A stretch of DNA of 44,653 nucleotides, from NCBI GenBank assembly GCA_014805015.1, contig JAAUYQ010000049.1, positions 64,813 to 109,465 on the forward strand. Direction: 5' to 3'. The stretch is from Clostridia bacterium (lineage in GTDB: Bacteria; Bacillota; Clostridia; Christensenellales; Christensenellaceae). Shown in pieces: positions 1 through 8,594 of this stretch. The notes below the pieces were generated by a model that made no database searches, was not told the DNA's origin, and was given only the letters and a program-made list of their open reading frames with translations. A program made the translations under genes and the position numbers. Numbering within the stretch: position 1 is the first letter of the stretch; every line of letters begins with the position of its first letter.

Positions 1-174
1 ACGCTGCTCTCGCAGTCCGGCCTTGACATTGCAACCGTCTCCAAAGCTATGCGGCACGCAAACATCTCCATGACAGCAGACAGGTATGTGGCTCCAACAC
101 GCGCGTTCTTTGAAACCGCCTCAGCCACCATGGCCTCTCTGCTCGGACAGAACGAAGACCACCAGGAACTGTAG
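1..174 (+). CDS. Tyrosine recombinase/phage integrase, C-terminal fragment (gene begins before the window)
   Basis: The first 57 codons form an open frame that runs in from the left edge and ends in TAG at 172-174. The residues LDIATVSKAMRHANISMTAD followed by RYV have the spacing of the last catalytic block of tyrosine recombinases: LGH-like 'MRHANI', then the nucleophilic Tyr in 'DRYV'. These enzymes cut and rejoin DNA through a 3'-phosphotyrosine to integrate or excise mobile elements. The gene converges on nrdJ. Only the tail is visible, so neither intactness nor target site can be judged. A degraded relative sharing 'SKAMRH' occurs at 20.6-20.9 kb. Assignment to the family is fairly secure. 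Confidence 0.8.
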   Translation, partial: TLLSQSGLDIATVSKAMRHANISMTADRYVAPTRAFFETASATMASLLGQNEDHQEL

Positions 175-175
175 C

Positions 176-201
176 GCGCATTTCGGCGCAATTCTGGCGC
201 A
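176..201 (+). repeat. Three short GCGCA repeats directly after the integrase stop
   Basis: GCGCA occurs at 176, 186 and 197, a 10-11 bp period, as GCGCATTTCG, GCGCAATTCTG and GCGCAATACC. The helical spacing suggests protein binding on one DNA face, as at integrase arm or core sites; that function is inferred. A similar GTGCA triplet follows the integrase relic at 20900-20926. Confidence 0.5.
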
Positions 202-284
202 ATACCAATCGCAGCCCGAGAATAAATGCCGCCCACGACGCCGCTAAACAAGCCACCTTTTTTGGTTAGTTGCAAGGCCTGCGG

Positions 285-2501
285 CTATCCACACTTAGAA
301 TAACCGCACGCCTTGCAGATGTTGCAGCCGCCCTCATATTCCAGGACTTCCCCGCATTCGGGACATGTCGTCGGCAGGCCCGGACTTTTCAGCTCATCCT
401 GCATCAAGGGTGCCACCTGCTCGCCGCGCATTCTGGCGACGGCCTGCAGAACCCGGCCGATCGCGTCCGGACACGACAGCACCTTGACGTCACCGCCCTT
501 GCGGAGCGTGGAATGACAGCGGATGCCGCGCAGCTGCTCGACCAGCTCGTTGACGTCCATACCCGAGCGCAGTGCCTGCGAAATCAGGCGGCTGGTCGCT
601 TCCGACTGCGAGGGACAGCCTCCTGCCCGGCCGAGGTTCGTAAACACCTCGCAGATGCCGCGGTCGTCGTAGTTGACTGTGATATAGAGATTGCCGCAGC
701 CGATCTTGACCTTCTGCGTGATTCCCTGCGTAACTTCCGGCCGCTCACGGGCTACGATGCCCTTGCTTTCCTCCGGCTGCGGCTCGCTGCTGTTCACCTT
801 GCCGATGTTCAGAACCTGTGAGTCCCGTGAACCGTCGCGGTAAATGGTCACGCCCTTCAGCCCGAGCCGGTACGCGAGCTCATAGACTGTGCGCACATCC
901 TTCTTGGTTGCCTCATGCGAGAAATTGACCGTCTTCGAGACCGCATTGTCCGTATATTTCTGAAACGCTGCCTGCATACGGACATGGTCCTCCGGCGAAA
1001 TATCGTGCGCAGTGACGAAGACGCGCCGGATGTCAGCGGGCAGTTCCGGCATGTTCTGCACTGAACCCTCCTGCGCCAGGCGCTTCATCAGCTCCGGTGA
1101 GTACAGACCACGCTCGCGGAGCACCTGTTCAAAATAGGGATGCCCTTCCACCAGCTCGTCATTGTCCATGACGTTGCGGATGTAAGACAGCGCAAAAACC
1201 GGCTCAATACCGGACGAAGTGCCGCAGATGATGGAAATCGTGCCGGTCGGGGCGATCGTGGTCACCGTCGCATTGCGCTGCCGGAGTCTCTCCGAAGCCA
1301 GCACGCTTTCTTCCCAGGCCGGGAACGTGCCGCGCGTTTCTGCAAGCTCAGCACTCTTCTCGCGGGCCTCCGTCTGCAGAAAGCGCATGAGCTTTTCGGC
1401 CAGTTCCACGGCTGCCGGCGAATTATACGGAATGCCCAGCATGTAGAGCATGTCAGAAAAGCCCATGACGCCCAGACCGATCTTGCGTGTTTTCAGGGTC
1501 ATTTCCTTGATTTGCGGCAGCGGATAGTGATTGACGCTGATCACGTTGTCAAGAAAATGCACAGCCTCGCGGATCACACGCCCGTACTCCTCCCAGTCAA
1601 AATAACTGCCTTCGCGGCCGCGCCGCACGAAGGCACTCAGATTGACGGATCCGAGATTACAGCTTTCGAACGGCAGCAGCGGCTGCTCGCCGCACGGGTT
1701 CGTGCTTTCCACCTCTCCGAGTGCCGGCACAGGATTGTCCTTGTTGATCCGGTCCAGGAACACGATTCCGGGCTCCCCGTTCTGCCAGGCCATCGCCACG
1801 ATCTTGTCGAACACGTCCCGGGCACGGAGCTCGCGGATCTCCTCACCTGTGTGCGGGTCGATCAGCGGATAGTTCCTGTCACCCTCCACTGCCTGCATGA
1901 AGCGTTCTGTCACGCCCACAGAGATGTTGAAGTTTGTGATTTCGCTGAGATCCTTTTTGCATTCAATGAAGTCGAGGATATCGGGATGATCCACGCGCAG
2001 GATGCCCATGTTGGCGCCCCGGCGCGTACCACCCTGCTTGACGGCTTCCGTTGCCGAGTTGAAAACCTTCATAAAACTGACCGGACCGGAAGCCACACCG
2101 CCTGTCGAATTCACAGTGGAGCCGGCCGGACGCAGCCGGCTGAAAGCAAAACCGGTCCCGCCGCCGCTCTTGTGGATCAGGGCAGCATTCTTGACAGCAT
2201 CAAAGATGTCCTCCATGGAGTCCGCGATCGGCAGCACGAAACAGGCAGACAGCTGTCCAAGTTCCCGGCCGGCATTCATCAGCGTCGGCGAATTCGGCAT
2301 GAAGCGCAGTCCGATCATCATGTCGTAGAAACGTTCGGCGCTTGCTTCCACATCCGCACCCGGATCAAAGAGCCGGTCACCCTCGGCCACAGCCAGAGCA
2401 ACGCGCCGGAACATGTCCTCGGGACCTTCAACCGGATTCCCTTCGACATCTTTTTTGAGATACCGTCGCGCCAGTACAGTTAGTGCATTCTTGCTCAGCA
2501 T
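285..2501 (-). CDS. nrdJ: Adenosylcobalamin-dependent (class II) ribonucleoside-diphosphate reductase
   Basis: The 738-residue protein reduces ribonucleotides to deoxyribonucleotides, using adenosylcobalamin to make the active-site thiyl radical. The N-terminal region (NALTVLARRYLKKD...) is typical of NrdJ. Visible motifs include PNSPTLMNAG, the redox cysteine in LSACFVLPI, the finger-loop N-x-C-x-E in TNPCGEQPLLPFESCNLGSVN, and PTGTISIICGTSSGIEP. The C-terminus has a cysteine-rich zinc-ribbon end (CPECGE...CNICKACGYSKCG) that is usual in this subfamily. The start ATG at 2501 fits the family N-terminus. A GAGGA lies about 12 bases upstream, so the ribosome site is modest. The 268 bp between the start and MITE copy A hold no gene I accept, and no B12-box was found there. 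Class II enzymes work with or without oxygen. Confidence 0.95.
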   Translation of the reverse strand: MLSKNALTVLARRYLKKDVEGNPVEGPEDMFRRVALAVAEGDRLFDPGADVEASAERFYDMMIGLRFMPNSPTLMNAGRELGQLSACFVLPIADSMEDIFDAVKNAALIHKSGGGTGFAFSRLRPAGSTVNSTGGVASGPVSFMKVFNSATEAVKQGGTRRGANMGILRVDHPDILDFIECKKDLSEITNFNISVGVTERFMQAVEGDRNYPLIDPHTGEEIRELRARDVFDKIVAMAWQNGEPGIVFLDRINKDNPVPALGEVESTNPCGEQPLLPFESCNLGSVNLSAFVRRGREGSYFDWEEYGRVIREAVHFLDNVISVNHYPLPQIKEMTLKTRKIGLGVMGFSDMLYMLGIPYNSPAAVELAEKLMRFLQTEAREKSAELAETRGTFPAWEESVLASERLRQRNATVTTIAPTGTISIICGTSSGIEPVFALSYIRNVMDNDELVEGHPYFEQVLRERGLYSPELMKRLAQEGSVQNMPELPADIRRVFVTAHDISPEDHVRMQAAFQKYTDNAVSKTVNFSHEATKKDVRTVYELAYRLGLKGVTIYRDGSRDSQVLNIGKVNSSEPQPEESKGIVARERPEVTQGITQKVKIGCGNLYITVNYDDRGICEVFTNLGRAGGCPSQSEATSRLISQALRSGMDVNELVEQLRGIRCHSTLRKGGDVKVLSCPDAIGRVLQAVARMRGEQVAPLMQDELKSPGLPTTCPECGEVLEYEGGCNICKACGYSKCG

Positions 2502-2769
2502 TCAGGAATTGTCCTCGCTAGTGTACGCTGCGCCCGCGGCCGGCAGGCACAGGGAAAGTTCGCCCCAGCACCGGCGTGTGTCCCCGCCTGCCGCTGCAGA
2601 AGCAGATAGATTCTGTCGCTGGGCGCTCCATCCGCGGCAGCATGCACGCAAAGAAAAACAGTCCCAAAGGACCGTCTGCCGCCTGCCGCCTGTCCGCGGG
2701 AGAAGCGCTTCATGAAAATATGACGCAGCGGGGGTTCATTTTGTTGCCCCCGGAAAAAGGCCCCCTGGA

Positions 2770-2930
2770 GAGGCTGTCCCAAAACTCAGATTCGATTTCT
2801 AGGAGTGGGTAACGCGACAGCAAAACCGGTCTGTATAGCTCGCACCGTGGGGCCGAAATTCGGTTAGGCTTAGGAAACGCGAGCAAAGTGGTGCGATGTA
2901 CGGTGCCTGCTGGAGTTTTGGGACAGTCTG
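2770..2930 (+). mobile_element. MITE-like element, copy A (161 bp)
   Basis: The element runs from GAGGCTGTCCCAAAACTC to GAGTTTTGGGACAGTCTG. Its inner terminal inverted repeat CTGTCCCAAAACTC is a perfect 14-mer at both ends. The middle (CCGAAATTCGG near 2853-2863) is itself palindromic, so the whole unit can fold into one long hairpin. It encodes no protein. Copy B at 5228-5388 is the same sequence in reverse orientation with only about two differences, which implies recent mobility driven by a transposase elsewhere. It lies between murI and nrdJ, both leftward. I could not identify a convincing target-site duplication. Confidence 0.88.
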
Positions 2931-2955
2931 CGGAAACGGGCCGCCATGAGCCGCT

Positions 2956-3753
2956 TCATGCGCCGAACGGCGCTGTCAGCAGCCGCAGCATGTGCGCCAT
3001 GGTATCTTCCCCGCCCGAGGTGTAAAGAGAAATGTTGCCGCCGCTGGCTGCCGGAGCCAGCAGATCCCTCTCCGCGAGGACCTGCCGCAGCCGCCTCACA
3101 GTCCCGCCCACACCGTCGAAGATCTCCAGGGCGCCACGCAGGGTGCCAGCGGCCTCCTGGGCAAACACATCAGAGACAAAAGTATAGTGCGTGCAGCCGA
3201 GGACCAGAGCGCAGACGTCCGCTTCCGCCCTCAGCACCGAGAGCCGCTCGCGGACATAGCTGCGGATCTTCTCCGAACCGAGCTCCTCTTCTTCAACCAG
3301 ACCGGCAAGACCATCACAGGCAATATTCCGCACCCTGGTTTCGAGCCCAAGCCGCGTGACCAGCGCCTGATAGCGCGGCTGACGCAGCGTGGCTGGGGTC
3401 GCGAAAACGGCAATTGTGCCGCCACTGTATTTGTCCGCCGGCGGTTTCACCGCCGGCTCCATGCTGACAACCGGCACCTGGTAGCGCTCGCGCATCGTCT
3501 GCACAACCACACTCGTTGCCGTGTTGCAGGCAACCACCATGGCTTTCACGCCCTGCCGGTCGAGAAATTCCGCGCACCCGAGGGACAGCTCCCGGATCGT
3601 CTGCTCATCCTTGGTCCCGTACGGTGCGTTCCGGTCGTCTCCGAAATATATGTAGCTCTCATCCGGCAGGAGATGAACCGCTTCCCGCAGCACACTCAAC
3701 CCGCCCATACCGCTGTCAAAAATGCCGATGGGAAGATTTCTCATACTGTCCAT
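2956..3753 (-). CDS. murI: Glutamate racemase
   Basis: The enzyme interconverts L- and D-glutamate in the cytoplasm, supplying D-Glu for peptidoglycan. The N-terminus PIGIFDSGMGGLSVLRE is diagnostic, with the catalytic Cys pair in VACNTATS and VLGCTHY. The open frame extends to 3786, but ATG at 3753 (MDSMRNLPIG) is preceded by GGTGGAG at suitable spacing and gives 265 residues, normal for the family. A TATAAT hexamer at 3778-3783 on the minus strand could be the -10, although its -35 is weak. rpsT diverges from it. MITE copy A lies only 25 bp beyond its stop. Confidence 0.95.
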   Translation of the reverse strand: MDSMRNLPIGIFDSGMGGLSVLREAVHLLPDESYIYFGDDRNAPYGTKDEQTIRELSLGCAEFLDRQGVKAMVVACNTATSVVVQTMRERYQVPVVSMEPAVKPPADKYSGGTIAVFATPATLRQPRYQALVTRLGLETRVRNIACDGLAGLVEEEELGSEKIRSYVRERLSVLRAEADVCALVLGCTHYTFVSDVFAQEAAGTLRGALEIFDGVGGTVRRLRQVLAERDLLAPAASGGNISLYTSGGEDTMAHMLRLLTAPFGA

Positions 3754-3809
3754 TTGTCGCTCCACCCGTACCGACCAATTATACATGAATGCGGCTGTGC
3801 CGTCCTGCC

Positions 3810-3838
3810 TTGCATGGTTCGTGCCTGCATGCTAAACT
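3810..3838 (+). promoter_or_regulatory. Predicted sigma-A promoter of rpsT
   Basis: TTGCAT (3810-3815), a 17-bp spacer and TAAACT (3833-3838) precede the rpsT ribosome site. The leader is about 45 nt. Inferred from consensus only. Confidence 0.5.
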
Positions 3839-3887
3839 AACTTGGTGTGCAATTTTGACAACAACGAAGTACAGGAGTGATCAGTAC

Positions 3888-4151
3888 ATGCCAAATATCA
3901 AGTCCGCCAAGAAGCGGATGAAAGTTACCGCCACGAAAACGCTGCGCAACAAGCGGGTGAAGTCGGCCATGAAGACCGATATCAAGAAGTTTGATGCCGC
4001 AGCCCAGACCGGAGCTGCGGAGACGAACGATCTGTTCCGCAAGGCGACCGGTGCCGTCGATAAAGCTGCCGTCAAGGGCATTATCCACAAAAACAAAGCC
4101 AACCGCAAGAAATCGCAGCTGGCAAAACGTCTGAATCAGGCAGCGCAATAA
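3888..4151 (+). CDS. rpsT: 30S ribosomal protein S20
   Basis: This 87-residue, very basic protein starts MPNIKSAKKRMK, the S20 signature, and ends with the KxNRKKSQLAKRLN helix. S20 binds 16S rRNA early in 30S assembly. The frame is open further upstream, but ATG 3888 follows AGGAG at 3873-3877 with 10 nt between, and matches the family start exactly. It is transcribed alone, convergent with holA, and is followed 14 bp later by a strong terminator. Adjacent rpsT and holA is a familiar bacterial arrangement. Confidence 0.97.
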   Translation: MPNIKSAKKRMKVTATKTLRNKRVKSAMKTDIKKFDAAAQTGAAETNDLFRKATGAVDKAAVKGIIHKNKANRKKSQLAKRLNQAAQ

Positions 4152-4165
4152 ACGCACTCACATGG

Positions 4166-4190
4166 ACCGGCCAAAAAGGCCGGTTTTTTT
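4166..4190 (+). terminator. Rho-independent terminator of rpsT
   Basis: The 7-bp stem ACCGGCC/GGCCGGT with an AAAAA loop is followed by seven T residues. It ends transcription between the convergent rpsT and holA. Confidence 0.92.
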
Positions 4191-4197
4191 CTTGTCA

Positions 4198-5199
4198 TCA
4201 GGCGGCGAATATGCTGCACAGCAGCGCAAACAGATCGCTCGCCAGTATGTACTGACCCTGTTTGGCGCCGAAATCGATCCGGCTGAGCTGGCGGATTCCC
4301 CGGCGCAGCTGATCTGCCGACATGCGTACGCATCTGTCATAGGCCCGGCGGGCCATCCAGTCCCGGGCTCCGGTCGCCGCAGTGATATGGTCGATTGTCT
4401 TTTTCATAGGAAACCGAGCATCCCGGCATGTCCTCGCAATCAGCATCTGCCGCAGGGAACCCGCCAGGAGACTCAGGAATCCCATCGGTGAGGCGTCCTC
4501 CCTGAGCAGTCTGCCCACCGCCTGCCGTGCCTCCTCAAGACGTCCGCTGAGAAGCAGATCCTGGATCTGGTACATGCCGGCTGCCGGCTCCGGACGGCAG
4601 AAGCGGTCAAGGTCCGCAGCCGTGATCTCTCCCTCACAGGCAAAGCTGAGTTTATCCAGCTCGCTGCTGATCACCTGCAGGTCATCGTCGCAGCGTTCCG
4701 CCAGGGACTGGGCGCAGGTTCGGGTGATGTGCAGGCGCCGCTGCCGTGCCAGTGTGACAATATAATCGGTGAGCGCCTCTCCACGCAGCGGCACACACTC
4801 AATCAGCATGCCTGACTGCAGCAAATGCCTGACCGAAGCCTTGCGCTGGTCCAGCTTCTCACCAGCATCCAGTATGAACAGTGTATGGTCCTCAATCACC
4901 ATTTTCTCCAGTGGCCGGCTGAGGTCACTGTTCGTTCGCGGCTCGAAAAGATCCGTGTTGCGCAGCACGACCACTTTACGCTCACTCATAAACGGCGGCC
5001 GGCCGAGCGCGTCGCGCAGTGTGGTCATCGGCGGCCGGCCTTCATAGGTCATGATGTTGAGCTCCGGGACACTCACAGCTGCGGCCGCAGTGAGCTCCCG
5101 CACGCCGACCCGGCGGATATATTCTTCCTCGCCGCAGAGAACCACAGTGGCGGGAAGCTGTCCTGCTCTGACTTTTTTAACGGCATCCCGTACTTTCAT
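4198..5199 (-). CDS. holA: DNA polymerase III, delta subunit
   Basis: Delta is the clamp-loader subunit that opens the beta sliding clamp. The 333-residue protein has the HolA layout: an N-terminal AAA-like domain (GEEEYIRR..., RKVVVLRNTDLFE, LFILDAGEKLDQRK), a middle helical lid (LAERCDDDLQVISSELDKL) and a C-terminal collar domain. No Walker A lysine is present, as expected for delta. The open frame begins inside MITE copy B, but ATG 5199 (MKVRDAVKKV) matches the family start. No good Shine-Dalgarno is visible: GGGAG lies about 19 nt upstream. The MITE ends 28 bp before the start, so the native promoter has probably been displaced, or the element carries the promoter. Confidence 0.92.
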   Translation of the reverse strand: MKVRDAVKKVRAGQLPATVVLCGEEEYIRRVGVRELTAAAAVSVPELNIMTYEGRPPMTTLRDALGRPPFMSERKVVVLRNTDLFEPRTNSDLSRPLEKMVIEDHTLFILDAGEKLDQRKASVRHLLQSGMLIECVPLRGEALTDYIVTLARQRRLHITRTCAQSLAERCDDDLQVISSELDKLSFACEGEITAADLDRFCRPEPAAGMYQIQDLLLSGRLEEARQAVGRLLREDASPMGFLSLLAGSLRQMLIARTCRDARFPMKKTIDHITAATGARDWMARRAYDRCVRMSADQLRRGIRQLSRIDFGAKQGQYILASDLFALLCSIFAA

Positions 5200-5227
5200 C
5201 AGTTCGCACCAAGCGGCTCCCGCCCCA

Positions 5228-5388
5228 CAGACTGTCCCAAAACTCCAGCAGGCACCGTACATCGCACCACTTTGCTCGCGTTTCCTAAGCCTAACCGAAT
5301 TTCGGCCCCATGGTGCGAGCTATACAGACCGGTTTTGCTGTCGTGTTACCCACTCCTAGAAATCGAATCTGAGTTTTGGGACAGCCTC
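5228..5388 (-). mobile_element. MITE-like element, copy B (161 bp)
   Basis: This is an inverted copy of the element at 2770-2930, with the same perfect 14-bp CTGTCCCAAAACTC ends and about two substitutions. It reads in the same direction as holA and ends 28 bp before that gene's start codon. With copy A it brackets murI-rpsT-holA, so recombination between the copies would invert that 2.3 kb segment. The 217 bp from here to 5605 contain two small hairpins (around 5472-5495 and 5508-5530) and no gene. Confidence 0.88.
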
Positions 5389-5605
5389 CCCAGCCGTCGA
5401 AGAGGGCATGCGTAAGCAGACTTGGCGCTCCTCCTTTCCTGTCCTGCTCCTGGCAGGCACATTCACTGCAGGCAGATGAATCCTGTCTGCCGCAGCTCAT
5501 GTCACCCGTTCCGTGCTGCAGTGCGGAACCCCTGCAAGTTCAGCGGTATGACGCAGAAGACGAGGGCCGTCTGCGCTGCAGGGAAACCGCACGCTTCCCT
5601 GCTCC

Positions 5606-6142
5606 TCAAGAAACTGTGCGGGAGTGCGCAGACCCACCGGACCTCCCCCGCACTACGCCCGCCAGCCTCCGGGCTGCCTCATACAGAGCGCCGGCTGCCA
5701 GGACACTGCCCGCCCACTGCAGCAGGTTGAACGGCAGAGAAGCGAGCGCATAGGCAGCATCAAACAGCAGCCACTCAAAGAGTCCGTATCCGGCCGTCAT
5801 GACGGCGCCTCCCGCGATGCAGCCGGTCAGGTAACCCCAAAAGGACCTCCGGCGCATCGGTCCGGAAGCCGCCACCGCCATCGCCGCCTTGATAAGGAGC
5901 GTAGGCAGCACATAAAGCGGCGCCCCGGCAGCAAGATCTGCAAGACCGCTTCCTGCCGCAGCTGCAGCGGCAGCTGCCGGACCACCGGCAGCGAAGACGC
6001 ACACAAACACAGCAGCATCACCCAGGTTCAGGTATGCTCCGCCGGAGACCGGAACTGGCACCCGCACCAGCCATGTGACCACGAATATGACGGCCGCCAT
6101 GACGGCTTCGGTCGTCAGTTTTCGCAATTGATTTGTCTGCAT
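5606..6142 (-). CDS. ECF transporter S component (substrate-binding membrane subunit)
   Basis: This 178-residue, strongly hydrophobic protein has about five or six membrane segments and the start LTTEAVMAAVIFVVTWLVRVP followed by GAYLNLGDAAVFVCVFAAGG. That pattern is shared by vitamin-specific S components of energy-coupling factor transporters (PF07155-like). S components bind a vitamin or metal and dock on a shared EcfAAT module, which is not encoded here. The substrate cannot be read from the sequence. ATG 6142 is chosen because AGGAGG lies six bases before it. It is the last gene of the regulator/kinase/GerMN operon, eight bases after the second GerMN gene. Confidence 0.8.
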   Translation of the reverse strand: MQTNQLRKLTTEAVMAAVIFVVTWLVRVPVPVSGGAYLNLGDAAVFVCVFAAGGPAAAAAAAAGSGLADLAAGAPLYVLPTLLIKAAMAVAASGPMRRRSFWGYLTGCIAGGAVMTAGYGLFEWLLFDAAYALASLPFNLLQWAGSVLAAGALYEAARRLAGVVRGRSGGSAHSRTVS

Positions 6143-6150
6143 GGATCCTC

Positions 6151-7614
6151 CTATTTTATGATTCCCGGATTCCGCATCAGCGGATCCAGAATGCAAACGG
6201 TGCGGCTGCCCAGATAGTCCTGCCGCTTTCCGTCCACCAGAAAGAGCACCCGGCGCACATTCTCAAGCGAAGTGAGTGTGTTGATGATGGCGAATAGCAT
6301 GGTCCTCTCATCTTCGGGCGCCGCTTTCGCAAGCATCTGCTGCGTCTCAGCGTCGAAATTCACCACCATCACATTGCCCGCTGCATACACGTCAAGCACG
6401 TTCTCCATCGACAGCCCCTCCGGAACAGCCGGCCAGACGTCCCGGCTGTCCAGACCAACCGGACCGTCAAACACGGCACCGAGAATAGAGCGCGGATCAG
6501 ACGCCGACCTCTCCGGGAGCACCCGTTCCACCATTGTCATCGTAACACCGTTCGGAGTATTCGGCAGACAGATCTGCACGCGGCACCCAAGAAGATCCGC
6601 ATACTCCTCCGGGCGGCACACAACGCCCTCAAGCGGACTCAGACGCGAGCGCACTTCCACTACAGACACACGAGGCACAAAGTCACAGATTGTGCAGCAC
6701 AACGCCCCGAGGGCAAGACGCACGCCGCTGCCCCAGTCCTCTATATATGCAGCCGGGTCCCGGTTGAAGACCAGCCGGGCGGTCAGAGTTCCGTCCCCGT
6801 TCTCTGTAAGACTGTGCGACAGCAGCACAATGGCCGGATCAAGCACCGGGTGGTAGCTGTACGTGTTGTCAGGTCCCTGCTGCAGTTGCGCCACCAGCGT
6901 GGCAACCATGTCCTGCTCGCCCTGGAACACAACACGCCGCATCTCCGGCAGCAGATAAGAATCACCTGGATCAAGAAAGTACAGCGTCGCATACAGATCC
7001 GGATTGAGCGCGGCCGCTTTCTGCTCAAGCGTGTTGAATTCCTCGGTAAGATCAGTCGCCCGCGTCAGGGTGCCGGTCGGCACGCTCTGGCCTGTTGCCG
7101 GATTCTCAAAGGCCGTCTGCACGCCGTCTATCAGCACGTTCACGCCGCGAACGCCCGTCAGGTCAATCAGTGTGGTTGCCACGGCGAGCTTTCCGGCCGT
7201 GAGTTCGGCGTTCGTCAGGTGCACGTCCGGATCACTCAGCAAACAGACGTTGATCACTTCTGTGGAAACCTGCACAGAATCAAGCACGAGGCCTGTACCA
7301 ACCGGACGCAGCTCCGGAGCCTGCGGCCCTTCAAGCAGAGCGCGCACCACCGCTTCCGCCTGTGGCTCCCTCTGCGACAGGTTCAGCTGCCGCGGTTCAG
7401 CCACAAGCTTTGTCCGGTTTTGGTTCGGAAAATAAAGAACAGCATCGAGACTGATCTGCGGCTCCAGCGGCAAATCCTGCGGCCGCAGAGAAGCAGCAGC
7501 TTCGCTCTGCACAGTGGGCTCCTGCAGCATAGCGGCCGAACAGCCGGTCAGCAGGAGCGCCGCCAGGATCAGTGCCGTGAGCTGCCTAAAGCAGGAACAT
7601 GCTGCTGAACGCAT
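6151..7614 (-). CDS. GerMN-domain lipoprotein, two-domain form
   Basis: The protein has 487 residues. It starts with a basic N-region and a hydrophobic stretch ending in the lipobox LLTGC, so it should be anchored to the outer face of the membrane. Two segments have the GerMN (Germane) pattern: residues ~55-165 (AVLYFPNQNR...EPQAEAVVRALLEGP) and ~205-325 (ATLYFLDPGDSYLLPEMRRV...LVAQLQQGP). The C-terminal third (residues ~330-485) may be a third, diverged copy ending LVDGKRQDYLGS. GerMN domains occur in GerM and in the actinobacterial kinase partner LpqB. Its start overlaps the preceding GerMN gene by 29 bp, so translation is probably coupled. The function is inferred from domain and position only. 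Confidence 0.82.
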   Translation of the reverse strand: MRSAACSCFRQLTALILAALLLTGCSAAMLQEPTVQSEAAASLRPQDLPLEPQISLDAVLYFPNQNRTKLVAEPRQLNLSQREPQAEAVVRALLEGPQAPELRPVGTGLVLDSVQVSTEVINVCLLSDPDVHLTNAELTAGKLAVATTLIDLTGVRGVNVLIDGVQTAFENPATGQSVPTGTLTRATDLTEEFNTLEQKAAALNPDLYATLYFLDPGDSYLLPEMRRVVFQGEQDMVATLVAQLQQGPDNTYSYHPVLDPAIVLLSHSLTENGDGTLTARLVFNRDPAAYIEDWGSGVRLALGALCCTICDFVPRVSVVEVRSRLSPLEGVVCRPEEYADLLGCRVQICLPNTPNGVTMTMVERVLPERSASDPRSILGAVFDGPVGLDSRDVWPAVPEGLSMENVLDVYAAGNVMVVNFDAETQQMLAKAAPEDERTMLFAIINTLTSLENVRRVLFLVDGKRQDYLGSRTVCILDPLMRNPGIIK

Positions 7615-8536
7615 TATACGTAATCTTCCAGATGTCGTTTTCCAGGATCAGACGCCGCGGCACATTGGTGAAACTCTGTGTCTCTCCGTCCTGCGGCCTC
7701 AGATCATAGCTCACCATGATGATTTCGCTGGTGCCGTCCGGCGCGAGCACATCGTCAAGAACCTGCGGATTGCTGAGCGCGAAGCGTGCCCGTTCGACGT
7801 CACTGCGGAAATCCTCAAAAGAAGGCTTGTCCTGGCCGTACTGATTCTTGTAGGCGATAAAGTCATAGACCAGGCTCCAGTCCCGCTGCTCGACGGCTCT
7901 CAGCAGCTCGCGCATCGTATTGATTGCCGTAAGCTCAATCTCTCCGTTGCGGGCCAGGGGTTCGCACTCACCGTTCCCGCTCATGCCGGCTTCCTGCAGC
8001 GTGATCGGGCGTCCGGCGCCGGTGCCGTCCTCGTCAATCAGGAGCCGCACACGTGAATAACTTCCCTGTTCGATCAAGGTATTCACGACCGAATAAACAG
8101 CAAGGAACCGCCTGGTCCTCTCCGCCTGGCCGCTCAGCAGAGTTCCACCATTCTGCACAGCCGGCTGCATGAGAAAATCCCGCGAGAGTGTGACCGCCAG
8201 ATACTGTCCCTCGGCTGCGGCTGCAACAACCGTTGTCTCAGGATTGATGACCTGCCGCAGGCTGGCACTGCCCTGAGAGGGACCCTCACGGATCAGCTCA
8301 TTCAGCACCGAAGTCTCGATACTCTCATTGACGGGTACCTTGATGCGCCGGTTTTCTCCGGCAAGCAGTCGGTTGTCCGTGAAGCCGTAGTAGAGCCTTG
8401 CCACAATCTCGTCATTGCTTACCGCTTCGGCCAGCGGGTTTACCTGCACGACAGCCGGGGTCGGCACCTGTTCGTCTGCGCTGCAGGCGGAAGCAAGGAT
8501 CACTGCCAGCAGGAGCATTCCTAAGAGTCTCTTCAT
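7586..8536 (-). CDS. GerMN-domain lipoprotein
   Basis: This 316-residue protein has a signal peptide (MKRLLGMLLLAVILASACS) with the lipobox ASAC, so it is membrane-anchored and extracytoplasmic. Residues ~40-185 form one GerMN domain (VARLYYGFTDNRLLAGENRR, VLNELIREGPSQGS, VNTLIEQGSYSRVRLLID). The C-terminal ~120 residues (RELLRAVEQRDWSLVYDFIA...) look like a small NTF2/SnoaL-type or lumazine-like fold, but I cannot name them. The frame is open to 8620; ATG 8536 is chosen because it begins the signal peptide. A strong AAAGGAG lies too far upstream, so the start is only moderately sure. It follows the kinase gene by 58 bp and overlaps the next gene by 29 bp. Confidence 0.8.
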   Translation of the reverse strand: MKRLLGMLLLAVILASACSADEQVPTPAVVQVNPLAEAVSNDEIVARLYYGFTDNRLLAGENRRIKVPVNESIETSVLNELIREGPSQGSASLRQVINPETTVVAAAAEGQYLAVTLSRDFLMQPAVQNGGTLLSGQAERTRRFLAVYSVVNTLIEQGSYSRVRLLIDEDGTGAGRPITLQEAGMSGNGECEPLARNGEIELTAINTMRELLRAVEQRDWSLVYDFIAYKNQYGQDKPSFEDFRSDVERARFALSNPQVLDDVLAPDGTSEIIMVSYDLRPQDGETQSFTNVPRRLILENDIWKITYNAFSSMFLL

Positions 8537-8594
8537 CCAGTTTTGGCCGCTTGCAGGAAGTTCCGCTGCAGCCTGCTCCTTTCTGCTGTCCCCT

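Noticed and set aside
1140..2483. 447-residue frame antisense to nrdJ
   Set aside because: It is a shadow of a GC-rich gene on the opposite strand, with no start signal or recognisable domain.
2502..2769. A 95-residue open frame and a possible cobalamin riboswitch upstream of nrdJ
   Set aside because: The frame has no ribosome site and a skewed composition, and I could not find the B12-box or the GGTGCC/GCCACTG core. Hairpins such as GGCAGG/CCTGCC are not enough.
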